Below are positions 19,860-30,603 of a DNA stretch of 64,000 nt, one piece after another; the stretch's first letter is position 1; each line of letters opens with the position of its first letter. A program made the translations under genes and the position numbers. The stretch lies in the NCBI GenBank assembly GCA_014529385.2, contig CM043945.1, positions 151,627,741 to 151,691,740 on the forward strand, given 5' to 3'. Source of the DNA: Adiantum capillus-veneris (lineage: Eukaryota > Streptophyta > Polypodiopsida > Polypodiales > Pteridaceae). The notes under the pieces were generated by a model. The model searched no databases and was not told where the DNA came from. It saw only the letters and a list, made by a program, of their open reading frames with translations.

Positions 19860-21077
19860 TGATGGAGCAAAAGACACCGTGCGCACACTCATACACCCAG
19901 AAAACTCATCACAACAGGATGAATTTACTTAAATTTTACCCCACACAAAATACCACTCAAGAGATCCATGAAAATATTACCTACAAGCTCAATTCAAACT
20001 CCAAATACCTCGACCTAGAAGCCCTTGCATGCCCGCAGACACTACAAGGTGAGTCGAGTTGATCAACACTAAAAATCACACTTGATGGTGACCCAAATAT
20101 ACAAGAAAAATTCAAAAACTCCAGCCACAAAATTCCCTTTCCAAACCATTGCAAAACATTCCAAACTCCACTCTGCTGGACTCTTTTGAGTAGCCCCAAC
20201 CCTAATGGCACCAATACAGGGTCACATAGTGTTGCAGAAAGCCGGCCCTTCTTCCCGCAATTCCTCGCACACACACATACATGGAAACCTCAAAACTTCC
20301 ATAGAATCTCCCAAGTGCAAAACTGAAGTGAAAATCTCTCATTCACTCCTCCAGACACTTGAAAACATGACACGAATGTGACGAGACTGCAGTAGACCAC
20401 CACTTGTAGGAACCCAGCTCTCTACCACACATAGAGAGAGGTAAAAGTGCCAAGAAATGAACTCCAAAAAGCCTCCTTCACCTCAAACAAACATTGAACT
20501 GTGAGTGATTGGACAAATATGGGCTTTTCACACCATTTTTGGATTTTGGACTTTTTTGGCCCTAGTTTTGGCCAATTTTTACCCGGACGGGCATTTTTCA
20601 CGGGAAAAATACCAAACGGAGTAAAAAATGTACCAGATTTTTTAGGCTTGGTCCTTGATGTACAATTCTCAATTCCACATGAATACTTACCATTTTTGAA
20701 CACTTCTAGGGCGGTTCGTGCACCGCTACATATCGGGTGCCACAAATAGACAGTTATCGTATGTGTCAGTCTTCCCTGGTGGAATGAGAGTGCCCACACT
20801 TGTTTCTTGTATTACTTACATTCTAAAAATCTTAAAAATATTCCCTACAGCCAAAAGAAGCCACTTGGGACCACATACAAAGCCTCGATACCCTATCCAA
20901 GCACGTAAGTATGCTCGACTACTGACATACAAGCATGAATATTTACAATGTTCACATGTTGCACTACATTTGAAACTCACAACCACTTTTCAAATCTCCC
21001 AAATGCATGTATTTACATCCTTTTGTACATATGACCATGCATATACTTTGTACATACATACCAAAAGTGGTTTATCA
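19860..21077 (-). repeat. 5' LTR of the minus-strand LTR element
   Basis: It matches the other LTR over about 1020 bp. The inner end is set by a TG/CA guess at 19860 and the primer-site candidate. The outer end at 21077 comes from divergence of the copies. Confidence 0.65.
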
Positions 21078-21099
21078 ACGCTAGTCACCAAGGAAAAAA

Positions 21100-21309
21100 A
21101 TGACATCCCTAGTGGTTCAGAAGATTGTTCTTACACCCACGTTTGTAAGGACAAACGAAGGATGGAAACAAGTCCCCAACATTTCATGTAATTCAAATCA
21201 CAGGCACATGAAGCAGCTAGAGAAAGGGCCAATGGAGGGGGACAATAGGAAAATGGGCACACAAGAAGAGTACCTCGAGGTGGAGGAGTTCGTAACAATT
21301 TCTCAGTAA
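21100..21309 (+). pseudogene. LINE ORF1 C-terminal tail
   Basis: The last part reads QEEYLEVEEFVTISQ and then stops, overlapping the start of ORF2 at 21309. The 57.7-kb minus copy shows the same tail (EEFLEVEEYV...Q stop), so this ORF1/ORF2 arrangement is a property of the family. Confidence 0.55.
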
Positions 21310-21960
21310 TGGAAGAGCTTTCTCTTTATTCTTGGAATGCAAAAGGACGCAAGGCCCAAAATAAGGGCACCCTTAAGTGAGGAAGGGCAAAGATATTAAT
21401 GGTTGGGCTATTCAAGAGCATCACCTTGATGCCACAAGCAAAATAAAGCAAGCTTTAGGGAAGAAAATTTCCTTCTATGGAGAAGGAATTTGATGGGTTC
21501 AATGGCGTTCTCACTGTTGTTGACACGGACCTAGAGCCGAAGATTGTGTTCAATCACCCCTTTGGGAGAGCTCAAGATCAAATGGGATGAACAATTTATT
21601 ACCATTGTCAATATTTATGGACCCTGCTCCACGAAGGAAAGAGAAAATCCATGGAAGCAACTAGAAGAGCCCGATGTTGAAGGGGAATGGCTTCTAGTGG
21701 GAGACCTCAATATGGTGGAGAAGAGAAAGGATAGCACAGGCTCATCATCCATGCTAGTTGGATCTTAAAGGTCCAAATGGATAAGCCTATATGAGAAGTG
21801 GGATTTGGTAGACATGTGGGAGGTGGGGCCTTGGAATGGCATGCCCAAGATTCTCGTAAATTCTGGCTACAATGGTGGACATTCAGTATGCCAATTTGAC
21901 TAAGCGAGAGTGCAACTTGCTTGAGTTGGATTTAGAGAAAGACGAGAGAAAGCATATGAT
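21309..21960 (+). pseudogene. LINE ORF2 endonuclease domain
   Basis: APE-type endonuclease (exonuclease-endonuclease-phosphatase fold) that would nick the target. MEELSLYSWNAKG opens ORF2, with SWNAKG as the usual first motif. WAIQEHHLDATSKIKQALGK (21399 onward) carries the catalytic-Glu region (QEHH). ITIVNIYGPC and WLLVGDLNMVE follow, the latter in the place of the GDFN motif. There are frame changes near 21375 and 21485 and a stop at 21765. Confidence 0.8.
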
Positions 21961-22700
21961 AGGATCACATGGTCATTTATTGAAGATTCCATGAAATCTC
22001 TAGGCTTTGGGCCTCACATGTGCAGGCTAGTGAGCAAGTTTGGTACTAGTAGCCGATTGGAGATACTATTCAATGAGAGAATTGTGGGAGCGTTTGAGGT
22101 CAATAGATCCATCAAACATGTGTTCCCTCTTGCACCTATCTTATTTTCCATTGGATAGCATCCTTTGATGACCTTACTCGAGGATAGTGTTGTGAAGGGG
22201 AAGATTCAAGGGCTATCTCTCCTGACAACAACCGACTAATAGCTAAGCATTTCGTGGATGACTCATTACTATTTCTCAAAGTTTTCCCTTGAGTGATCAA
22301 AAAGGCTCTAAAGATTGTGCAAACGTATGTCGAAGTGTAGCATCAAAAACTCAAGATTGAGACTCATTTGGTCCATCAATGTGGTCTGGGGAGAGTGTCA
22401 AGAGGGAAGATATATCAACACCCTGGAGCCCCGCTAAGGGTGGGTATTAGTGACAAGCAAAAGTTCACTTGGGTCATGGAGAATATAAGAACCAAGATGC
22501 CCAGATGGAAATATGTGCTTCTTCCCTTACAGAATAGAGTGAAAGTGATCAACTCATTCATGCTCTTGTGTATAACTTTCAATGGTCCACCGTTGAAGCG
22601 AGCCAAATGCAATTGCAAAGAGTTTCTTAAACCATTAAAAAGATTCCTATGGGAAAAAAACACCAAAGACTTAACGCCCTAGTAGTGGGCTAGCAGGGAA
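21960..22700 (+). pseudogene. LINE ORF2 reverse transcriptase domain
   Basis: Reverse transcriptase of the LINE type, read across several frames. AYDRITWSFIEDSMKSLGFG (start, about 21955) is the D-K-A-Y-D block. HFVDDSLLFLK at about 22250-22280 is the catalytic F-x-D-D motif, still intact. GTPL-like and WKYVLLPLQNRVKVINSF (about 22507-22560) belong to the thumb region. The N-terminal fingers are largely deleted between endonuclease and palm. Confidence 0.75.
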
Positions 22701-23904
22701 ATAGTTGTGAGATCGATTGAGCTTGGCGGTCTTGGGATTCTTAACCCAAGTACCCATGCGGAGGCCCAGTCTACTAAATTTGTGGTCATACTCAAAAAGC
22801 AATACCAACCTTGGGCTACTATGGCCAATGCCATGATGGACAATGCCAAGCTTTACTCGTAAAGGTGGACAATGGAAAGGGCTCCAGATACACGACAAAC
22901 TGCTTGCCCCGTAGTGGGCTAGCCTACAGCTCTCGGCGGTGCGACGAGCGAGCTTGTTAAAAAATACAAAAGAGCGGTGGAGACTTTGAGGTGGGGAGAA
23001 TTGATTAGGTATTTCCACAACTCTGCATCTTATCGGTCTGCATGGATAGCTAAGGTGGGAAGCATCTCTCTGACCCCATTTTCGAGGGAAGCTACTAGAA
23101 AGACCAATAACAAAGGCATCCGACATCTAGACCAACTGTGGGATTATAGAAGTAACCGATGAAAAAAAATACCAAATGGTTCTCTAGTACAACCTAGATT
23201 GGAATGAAAAGGCTACTGAGCAATAGAGCCCTGGAACGGATGGAAAGTAGTACCTACCTAGTTGTTTTGAGTCTGAGTTGGAGTGGAAAGCATGGCAATG
23301 GCCTAAGGATAGACACTTTTGTAAGCCTTAAACCAAAGAAGTATACCATAAACTTATGGCTTTGATGGATTGGTTCTCTCCACTGAACAAAAAGTGGGGC
23401 AATAAGAAATGGCTAGAGTTGAGATGGGAGAAAGTGACCAAGAATATCTGGTGCCATTAGTGGCCCCTCTATATGAAAGTTTTTCCTTGGAAGGTACTTT
23501 GGGGAGCATTTTTTACTGGGGTAAAGGCTCTCACTAGGGGAATTGGCCCCGATAGATGCTCTCAATGCACAATGGCTAGCGAAGACCTCTCCCACCTTTT
23601 TAAGGAATGCCCTGTGATTAGCAACCTTGTGGGTAAGATACGTAATTGGGTGAAAAGGACATGGAAGATAGGCTTCTATAAGAACGATCTATTTTTGGGA
23701 GGGAAGGTTTTGAAAATCCAAGAGCTTCTTTTGGCAACACAAGTTGCTAGATTCTACTACTTCAAACAGGTCTGGAAGGCTAAAAACGGTGGCTTATTGG
23801 ATAGAACCATGGGAAAAGCCAAGTTTACAGAGATAATACAAGAAAGAAGGGCGGCGATCCTGGCCTTTAAAAATGCGAGAACTTTGATGAATAGAACATG
23901 TTAA
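22701..23904 (+). pseudogene. LINE ORF2 C-terminus with zf-RVT domain
   Basis: After the RT, ELGGLGILNPSTHAEAQSTK matches the conserved GGLGI-NP block. The last open frame (23473-23904) begins KVFPWKVLWGAFFTGVKALT and has CSQC...HLFKECP, the zinc-binding zf-RVT motif. It ends ARFYYFKQVWKAKNGG and a basic tail with a stop at 23902-23904. Confidence 0.8.
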
Positions 23905-24049
23905 TTGTCATCGCTTTTATTGACTCTCATAGATAAGGACCCTACGTTGTTCAGGGGGTGGCTCCCATATTGGACGATGTATCAAGTGACATCTAAGAGT
24001 TATCATGGCTCCGCACGAATGTATTTTTCTGTGGTTGTCAATATAATTC

Positions 24050-24065
24050 ACTCACCATTGTGAGT
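24050..24065 (+). other. LINE 3'-terminal hairpin
   Basis: ACTCAC-CATT-GTGAGT, a perfect 6-bp stem, seven bases before the A-tail. The same hairpin with other loops occurs at 24800-24815 (before a T-run, so minus strand) and at 56763-56778. Confidence 0.7.
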
Positions 24066-24083
24066 TTCACCCAAAAAAAAAAG

Positions 24084-24470
24084 GTACCTAGGATGGAAAC
24101 CACAAAGAATGATTATGTTTTTGTTAATCTAGGAGCAAGTGGAGACTAGAATGAGATTAGCTACATGTCATGAGTTACCAAATCTTGCCCTAGAAAAAGT
24201 AGGTAGAGTGCTAATCCAAAATATAGATTTTCGCTGGGTTTGATTAGAGTGTGAAGAGTAGTCACATTGTATGAGTTGGTAGTCTCTACCATGTAGTAAG
24301 TAGATAGAACAACAATTGATGCACGATACATGTATCAAAGAGCTCCAAAATCTCACAAGTAAATCACATATATTTACATGCCATCGTGGAATGAAGCAAA
24401 GTGAGGTTGCCACGATTGACATTTGTCATCTTTTTGATCGCGGCAATGCACGGGACGGGTCATATACTAG
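24084..24470. mobile_element. Helitron-like 3' end
   Basis: The segment ends CGCGGCAATGCACGGG...ATACTAG followed by T at 24471. CTAG plus a GC-rich stretch about 20 bp upstream fits the CTRR-and-T ending of Helitrons, and the GCAATGCACGGG motif is familiar from plant Helitron ends. A 7-bp stem (ATCGTGG/CCACGAT) lies upstream at about 24385-24416. The 5' end and any Rep/Hel gene are not found. Confidence 0.4.
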
Positions 24471-24779
24471 TAGTCATTAAAAGAGGTCACTTTACTAATC
24501 GACTTTAGAGCAACGCTATCGGGCAATAGCTTAATGTTTAGCATCCCCATATGACCTTGCTCCCTATTGATTTCCATTAAAAAAAATATTTGTAATGATT
24601 AAATATTGCCAAAAGGTATCTCCATAAGATACCCCTTGATGCGCTTAAAACCCAAAATCGTGGCCGCATAGCTATTCACTTGAAACTTACCTACTTTACA
24701 CTATGTGATTAATGCAAATCAAGCTCATTAAAGGCACTTTTTAAACAAAAGAAACTTACCTACTTCATATTGTGCCACC
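24471..24779. other. no recognisable gene
   Basis: AT-rich sequence without conserved peptides or element ends. Confidence 0.4.
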
Positions 24780-24971
24780 TTTTTTTTTTTCTTTTGCAAA
24801 CTCACAATTGTGAGTGGCAAAGGCCCGATAGGCAAATGGTTCAAAGGACCTGGGAAAAAGGAGTGTTTGTAGGAGGCAAATCTTTACCTTTCTTTGTAAT
24901 CGAGAGCAGGCCCTAGTTTTGAGGGTGTGTGCCAGCTCTGGCAGCTTCATGAAGAGGTTGGGGGGGCTCAT
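24780..24971 (-). mobile_element. 3' end of a minus-strand LINE copy
   Basis: A T11 run (24780-24790) followed by the hairpin ACTCACAATTGTGAGT (24800-24815) is the reverse complement of the LINE tail at 24050-24083. The body to the right has a short open minus frame with no recognisable domain, so the copy must be short or very old. Confidence 0.5.
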
Positions 24972-25307
24972 AGGCGCGGGTCACCAGCCAAGGGCTGCTC
25001 TCACTCATTGTCAGGGGGACGATGGGTTTGCACATCATCAAGAGAACCTTTGGAAGTATGGTCTACAAACAATGGACAGGAGTGGTCCCGAAAGTGGACC
25101 CCCATATGCCCTAGCTTGCAAAGGTACTCTCTCGTCATCTCAGATCTGGTGCATTTTGATGGTGAGGGTTGGGCAGGGGCCTTGCTCTCGGATGAGCCGA
25201 TGTTTCTACTATTGGGTCAGCTTATCTTGGTGCCCTTGCTCGGTTTGTGAGCAGGGTCAGTCCCGCAAACTTTTTGGAGCTTATTGATTAAATACCACTC
25301 ACTGTTA
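24972..25307. other. open but unrecognised stretch
   Basis: Two overlapping plus frames are open (from 24919 and 24927 to about 25287), with higher GC than the surroundings. I recognise no protein. It sits between LINE fragments and may be part of one. Confidence 0.3.
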
Positions 25308-25396
25308 TAAGCTCTCCTTTTTCTTAGGAGGGAAGGAAAGCCAAGCGTTGTTAATTTGTGTACAAACTATTAGATTTTGCTACTTTAAGCAGGTGT
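25308..25396 (+). pseudogene. LINE zf-RVT tail fragment
   Basis: Reads FFLGGKESQALL, then IRFCYFKQV and a stop. It lines up with FLGGKVLKIQELLL...ARFYYFKQVW at the end of the LINE at 23.7 kb. A short diverged copy. Confidence 0.55.
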
Positions 25397-25756
25397 AACC
25401 ATTGTCGGGTTTTTGACAATGACATCTCAATAGGGTAAAGGGGCTAGTAAGGGTACACCTAAGAAAACCCGAGGCGCTCCACCTCTATGCTGCTCCATTT
25501 CGAGCACAAAGGGGAGCGATGGATAGCCCACTATCATGCCTACCTACAACAAAACTTTTGATGCAATCACCACTCTAAGATGAGAGTTCAACGCTTATCT
25601 ATCTTTTTCGTGTGTAAAAAATGGGGGCAAATAGGAGTACTATCCTAGGCGAGTAATGAGCTGAAGTAGCCAGCAAGGATCAAACAAAAGATATAACGAC
25701 GATGAGTTTTTGACAGTTGCGCTGACCAGCAATGCACTGGGCTACTTGTGTACTAA
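25397..25756. mobile_element. second Helitron-like 3' end
   Basis: The segment ends AGCAATGCACTGGG...GTACTAA followed by T at 25757. It resembles the end at 24470 base for base in the GCAATGCAC core, and CTAA fits CTRR. Directly after it comes the LTR of the TAT-type element, whose first bases (TGA) appear missing. Confidence 0.35.
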
Positions 25757-26008
25757 TAGTCACTTTTTGGCTATCCAAAATTGCCAAGTGAGCTACCTCA
25801 CCCTACCAAAATCACCCAAATATTGTGGCTATCCCTACTTTTTCATTGTACATAGGCATGTGTGACTTATGGGACTTTTCCCATATCTTCTTAAAACCCT
25901 CAGCTAGCTATTCATTCGGCTAGTTGAGCAAAATAAAAAAAAAAAATAAAAAAAATTATGACCCATTTTTATGTAAATATTTCACCTCACCTCAAGACAT
26001 GTGCATAG

Positions 26009-26062
<54 letters not shown>

Positions 26063-26543
26063 AAAACTCTACTTTCACCTTATCTACCATCAATAATGCT
26101 CTCTTTTGAGCCCACATCCATGACTCAAGCAGGAAAAAAAAAGCCCACAATGTTTTATTATTCAAAAAAATCATAATCTTGATTTGATTAGCTTGTAAAT
26201 TAGGATTTTCAATAATCTTGATGAGGGGTCTCCAACCTACAAATAGGCTCCTCTTCTTCATGTAAATCATTTCCAAGCTCTCACATAGCAGTCCAATACT
26301 ATAGGCTTGATAGGTGTAGCAACAGCTTTGTGAGCTTCACAGTTGTGTAAGAGAAGCTTTGATGCTACACATTGCAAAGTGAGAGAGTGTGAGTGTCCTA
26401 TCTAAAACCACTATTGTATATGCTCTTTCATTTTCAATAATTTGAGGTTTGGTGCTTCAAAGCCGTGTCTTGGTTTTAAAATCGTTGTCCTTCCACTTGT
26501 GCTGCGTGGTTTGGTGAATGCAAGGTGACTCGTATCTTTTAAG
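25757..26543 (+). repeat. 5' LTR, left part (TAT-type element)
   Basis: It matches 52914-53149 and then 54476-54995 of the 3' LTR. It includes a (CT)21 tract at 26015-26056. It is interrupted by the copia element at 26544; bases 26539-26543 (TTAAG) are the target duplication. Confidence 0.8.
26015..26056. repeat. (CT)n microsatellite
   Basis: About 21 CT units. The paralogous site in the 3' LTR (about 54507-54523) has only about 8. Confidence 0.95.
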
Positions 26544-26770
26544 TGTTACCATATACATGTGGTAGTTATGCGTGTGAACACACTAGGACCGTCGGGGCAT
26601 TTTTTCCCTCTTTTGGAGGTTTTTCTCCCCAAGCATTGTATATACGCCCATCACTCTAGGGCTATCTATCTTTCCATTGCACACTAAGTAACACACTCTC
26701 TATTGTGTGCCTTGAGCTTCCTTCGTCTTCTCCAAGCTGTGTACGTTTCTCTGCAACCCTAATTCGAACA
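26544..26770 (+). repeat. copia 5' LTR
   Basis: 227 bp, TG...CA, paired with 30604-30830. Confidence 0.93.
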
Positions 26771-26772
26771 AT

Positions 26773-26784
26773 TGGTATTAGAGC
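26773..26784 (+). promoter_or_regulatory. copia primer-binding site
   Basis: TGGTATTAGAGC, one mismatch to the TGGTATCAGAGC site that pairs with initiator methionine tRNA, two bases after the LTR. Confidence 0.8.
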
Positions 26785-27130
26785 AGGTAATGTCCTCCTG
26801 GGCTTAGTCGCCAGCTGCTCCAGTACACACCTGCTTACTTTCTTAGATTACAATGAGGTTTGGCGAGCGTTCGTAGGTCAACAAATATTTCATGTGAGCT
26901 TGCAGAGCTGTCTGCTCAGATTTTTGATTTGGGCTCATTTCGGCCTCCGTTTCCACTACAGGCAGGTATGCAAATGCAATTTTGTCATTTTATGTAGAAT
27001 TTCTATCAGTGCCGATCTATGCATAACAGGTGCCTTACAGTCTTCTACGGTTTGTGCTATATAGCACGTGTTGTTCCCACTCTATTTCTCTTATTTTTGG
27101 GCAGTTTTCACATCAGGTGCATCATTTACC

Positions 27131-27489
27131 ATGGCTGATAATAACACAGATGTCTTCAAGATGTTTGTTGCTGAGGACAGTTTGGATGGGGACAATTACC
27201 CTATGTGGGCTTATATGATGCAACACGTTCTTGTGTCAAAGGGCATCTAGAATATTGTGCAGGGCATTGATGTACGTCCTGGTTTTGAGGATGTAGGCGA
27301 TGTTGAGGATGTTGCAGGTCTTGCTGCAAGGATTGTTTCTATTAGAGTTATTTTGCCTACAACAGAACAAGCTCGTTGGGATGTAAAGGATGCGCAGGCT
27401 CATGCATTGATTGCGTTGTCTGTGAAGTGCACCATTGTTCCTCACATACATTCAACAAAATCTGCAAAACAGGCTTGGGATCACCAAAC
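27131..27489 (+). pseudogene. copia gag, N-terminal part
   Basis: Starts MADNNTDVFKMFVAEDSLDG at the first ATG after a 350-bp leader. DNYPMWAYMMQHVLVSKG is the usual gag opening (NYPxW). One in-frame TAG at 27248 follows SKGI, then the same frame continues (NIVQGIDV) to SAKQAWD (about 27465-27480), the conserved AWD of UBN2-type gag. The expected LYASRN follows only after the insert, at 28136. Confidence 0.8.
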
Positions 27490-28134
27490 TTGACTGACTG
27501 ACAAGGGAACCACTCTTGCACAAAAGCAACGGCTTAGAGAGCAACCCATTTGAGGAACAAATAGAAATTGATTGGGGTTTCCACTAGAAGGGGCGGGTTG
27601 CCACCACATACTATCTGCCCACCAAGCTTGTTTGTCGACACCAATATCGCCACTGTAACCACCAAGATCTGCCCACCAAGCCTGTTTGTCGACACCAATA
27701 TCGCCACAGTAACCACCAAGCTTCATCACACAAAAGACCCACCATAGATGAAGCATCCCAGGGAGACATAGAAACCTATAAAGGAGAGCATGGAAGGAAC
27801 CACCAAGCTGAGGGATCTTCCATCTCGCCTCAACTTGCCCACAGAACCCAAAGTGGATATCAGCCGCAATACTATCTCCGTAGCAACGACGAGTCCCAAC
27901 CACCAACACAAGGCCCAAGAGAGAGCGGGCCCACGAACCAAAGCAGCTCCTAGAGACAACTCCACACCAAATCTACAGCACAAGAGGTACATCATACATT
28001 TTTGCGGACGCACTACCATGCACAGGAAACACCAACAAGGATCACCTTTCCACCCACACCGAGCAGCTGCAGACATGCAACACAAACCATTGAACTGTCC
28101 ACGCTTCCAAAACTTGGCAAACAGATGTGCTCCG
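27490..28134. mobile_element. 0.65-kb insert in copia gag with 54-bp tandem repeats
   Basis: This C/A-rich segment separates the two halves of the gag (AWD at 27480, LYASRN at 28136). It contains two 54-bp tandem repeats, 27615-27668 and 27669-27722, differing at about three positions. A partial zinc-knuckle-like HFCGRT peptide (about 27992) is not enough to name it. I found no terminal repeats or target duplication. Confidence 0.5.
27615..27722. repeat. 54-bp direct tandem repeat (2 copies)
   Basis: Unit begins CTGCCCACCAAGC and contains GTTTGTCGACACCAATATCG. Two head-to-tail copies. Confidence 0.92.
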
Positions 28135-28559
28135 GTCTTTATGCAAGTCGCAATGAGGCTAAAATTCCTTTGCTGCGTAAAGAGTTGGAGTCAAAGATTA
28201 TGCATGAGGAAGATGATATGGACACTTTCCTTGCTAGTGTCAAGGATATCAATGAGCAACTTATTTCTGCAGGCGAAGTCATTTCAGACAGTTCCTTTGT
28301 GCAGACTGTTCTTGATGCCTTACTAGATTCTTACCAGACTTTTGCTAGTACTTGGAGACTTACGACCCAAGGAAATCCTGAAGTTGTCAAGTTTGATGTA
28401 TTATGCACATTGCTGTTGCAACAGTCACTTTCTATAAAAAATAGGATTAGGCAGCGTGCAGTTGAACAGGCTTTTATTCCTTCTCAGAGAAAGGGTAGTA
28501 ACTATAATACGGTCACTTCTTATGGTTCTGCCCGCGAGTGGAAAAAATTCTGTTCCTAA
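28135..28559 (+). pseudogene. copia gag, C-terminal part
   Basis: LYASRNEAKIPLLRKELESK, EDDMDTFLASVKDINEQL and LLDSYQTFASTWR are typical of copia gag (UBN2 domain). The frame is open up to the stop at 28557-28559. The spacer TSYGSAREW is shared with the copia fragment at 18.5 kb. Confidence 0.8.
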
Positions 28560-28988
28560 TGCTTTTGCTGGCAGCAATTGGTCTGGAAATTCTGGTGATA
28601 ACGGAAAAATTCTGGTGATCACTAAGAACGTTGCATCTTACCCAAAATAGAGCCTTCACAAACATGTTTGACAGGTGCTTCAAGAGGCGGCAAAGAAGCA
28701 ACCATATCAGATTGCTGCAAACGCAGCAAACTGGAAAAATTCAGCTGACAAAATTTTCCAATGAGGCATGTACAGCCTATGGGGGTTTTTGAAAATGTTA
28801 CGGATCAGTCTATTACTGATGCAGATGTACATGATGTACTTGATGAGGAAAGGGCTGAAAATTAGCAAGCTAGAGGTATGCCAAAATGGCTCGTGCACAC
28901 TTTGCGTGACAGTAAATTGGATGCACCTTTGTCTAGTTGTACTTGTTGAGGCTCTCGCCATGCATCTTATGCATCAGATTGTTATGCT
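28560..28988 (+). pseudogene. deletion scar: nucleocapsid remnant joined to pol
   Basis: KKQPYQIAANAANW is a gag-tail remnant (about 28697-28735). From about 28785, VTDQSITDADVHDVLDEE and MPKWLVHTLRDSKLDAP belong to the region just before RT. Protease and integrase core, about 1.5 kb in an intact element, are missing between them. Several frames and stops. Confidence 0.55.
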
Positions 28989-29525
28989 TTGGATGTGTCT
29001 AGATTACATGATGTTGAGGAGCCTCTGTCTTTTGATGAAGCACAGAATTCAAAAAATTGGATGGCTGCCATGCAATCAAAATACGATGCACTTATAGAAA
29101 ATGACACATGGACTTTATGTGATTTGCCTCCTGGCAAAAAGGCCATTGGTATGAAGTGGGTTTGCAAGTTGAAACACAAGCCGGATGGTGAGATCAATCG
29201 CCATAAGGCTCAACTTGTTGCAAAGGGTTATGCACAACAAAAAGGCATAGATTATGAAGAGACTTTTGCTCCCACTTGTCGTATGACTACTGTGCGTTTT
29301 GTATGTGCATTGGCAGCTCATTTTGGTTGGGATGTACATCAATCAAACATTGTTACTGCTTTCTTAAATGGTGACATATTTGAGGAAGTTTATGTAACGC
29401 AGCCTCGTGATTTTGTCATAAAAGGACAAGAGGACAAAGTGTGCAGATGTAAGAAGGCTTTGTATGGGTTGAAGCAATTTCCTCATGCTTGGTATGAGAA
29501 AGCTGACACTCATTTGGTCAAATGA
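28989..29525 (+). pseudogene. copia reverse transcriptase, N-terminal half
   Basis: NWMAAMQSKYDALIENDTW, GMKWVCKLKHKPDGEI, LVAKGYAQQKGIDYEETFAP, VTAFLNGDIFEEVYV and CKKALYGLKQ are the standard copia RT blocks. The frame shifts at about 29515 (after THLVK) and RT continues in the next ORF, which overlaps by 41 bases. Confidence 0.88.
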
Positions 29526-30528
29526 GGCTTTTGTAAACAGTCCAACAGAAAGCACATTGTATGTAAAGCATGAGGGTGATGTACTTCTCATTGTGGTTCT
29601 TTATGTCGATGATTTGCTGATCATTGGACCAAATGAGAGACATATTGCTGAATTTAAGGCTGATTTGAATGCTACTTTCAAGATGAAAGATTTGGGGCTG
29701 TTGCATCAGTACTTGGGTATACAGTTTAAGCAGTGTGATGGTGGTATTGCCTTGTGTCAAAAAAGTTACATAGAGACATTGCCTATTGCCACTCCCATGG
29801 AAACAGGTTTGAAGTTGAGTCTACATGATGCTGGCAATCCTGCTAATGTCACTCTTTATCAAACTGCTGTTGGCTGCCTCATTTATGTATGCAACACGAG
29901 GCCAGATATTCAGTTTGCAGTCTCACAGGTTAGCAGATTTATGCATAGCCCAGGGTCTAAGCATTGGCAGGCTGTCAAGAGGATTTTCCACTACCTTAGT
30001 GGCACTTTACATCTTGGCTTGTTTTATCCCAAGGGGGGATCATTGCCACCAGACTTACATGCTTTTTCGGGCTCAGATTGGGTTGGTTGTTTTGTCACGC
30101 GAGTGTCCACAAGTGGTTTTTGTTTCATGCTTGGCAGTTCATGTATATCATGGTTGAGCAAGAAGCAACCTACTGTGGCCACTTCGACTTGTGAGGCTAA
30201 GTACAGGGCAGTCTTCACAGCTACAGTTGAGTGTGTATGGCTTAGACGCCTTATGGCTGATTTGGGTGTTGGACAGGACACTGCCAACACTATCTACATT
30301 GACAATCAGAGCGCATTGGCAGTTGCGAGGAACCCAATTTTTCATGCTCGCACAAAGCACATTGAGGTGCATTACCACTATGTCAGGGAGAGGCTCTCAA
30401 CAAGAGAGACCAGATTGGCTTATGTGCCAACACAGGACAACCTTGCAGATCTTTTCACAAAGGCATTGTCTCGTGAGAAGCTTGAAGCTTTCTGCAAAGC
30501 TTTGGGCTTACTCCCCTTTGTGGACTGA
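29485..30528 (+). pseudogene. copia reverse transcriptase C-terminus and RNase H
   Basis: A 347-residue open frame, the longest in the window. VVLYVDDLLIIGPNE holds the catalytic YVDD (about 29605). KMKDLGLLHQYLGIQ follows. After SYIETL about 10-12 residues are missing compared with the family, joining directly to ATPMETGLKL. RNase H: TRPDIQFAVSQVSRFM, a SDWVGC block in place of the usual D-W-A-G, STCEAKYRAV, DNQSALAVARNP and HIEVHYHYVRE. It ends LADLFTKALS and a stop at 30526-30528, about 75 bp before the 3' LTR. Confidence 0.88.
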
Positions 30529-30603
30529 TCATGTCCTCAGAGCATGGCACTTCCCTTTACTCATGTGCCAGCTCTCGTTCACCGCATCACTCCAGGGGGG
30601 ATT

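Larger units (their letters stand above)
9925..21077 (-). mobile_element. minus-strand LTR element with ~1.2-kb LTRs and an unknown ORF
   Basis: Two direct repeats define it: 19860-21077 (5' LTR on the minus strand) and 13943-14946 plus 9925-9976 (3' LTR, split by the copia insertion and cut short at its far end). Both LTRs begin, on the minus strand, with TGATAAACCACTTTT. A primer-site candidate follows the 5' LTR (19854 downward). The interior (14947-19859) holds a minus-strand coding region ending about 45 bp before the 3' LTR and a plus-strand copia fragment. No RT or integrase of its own is visible, so it is a non-autonomous or gutted element. The class is unknown. Confidence 0.6.
21083..24083 (+). 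mobile_element. 5'-truncated LINE (plant L1-like)
   Basis: Non-LTR retrotransposon in the plus direction. It runs from an ORF1 tail through endonuclease, reverse transcriptase and a zf-RVT end to a 3' UTR, a terminal hairpin and an A10 tail (24073-24082). Many stops and frame changes. A minus-strand relative of its 5' part is at 57.47-57.86 kb, and similar tails occur at 24.8 and 56.77 kb. No target duplication was identified because the 5' end abuts another element. Confidence 0.85.

Noticed and set aside
24919-25287. Two overlapping plus ORFs as a host gene
   Set aside because: No recognisable domain, no flanking promoter or intron signals, surrounded by LINE fragments. Kept only as an unrecognised stretch.
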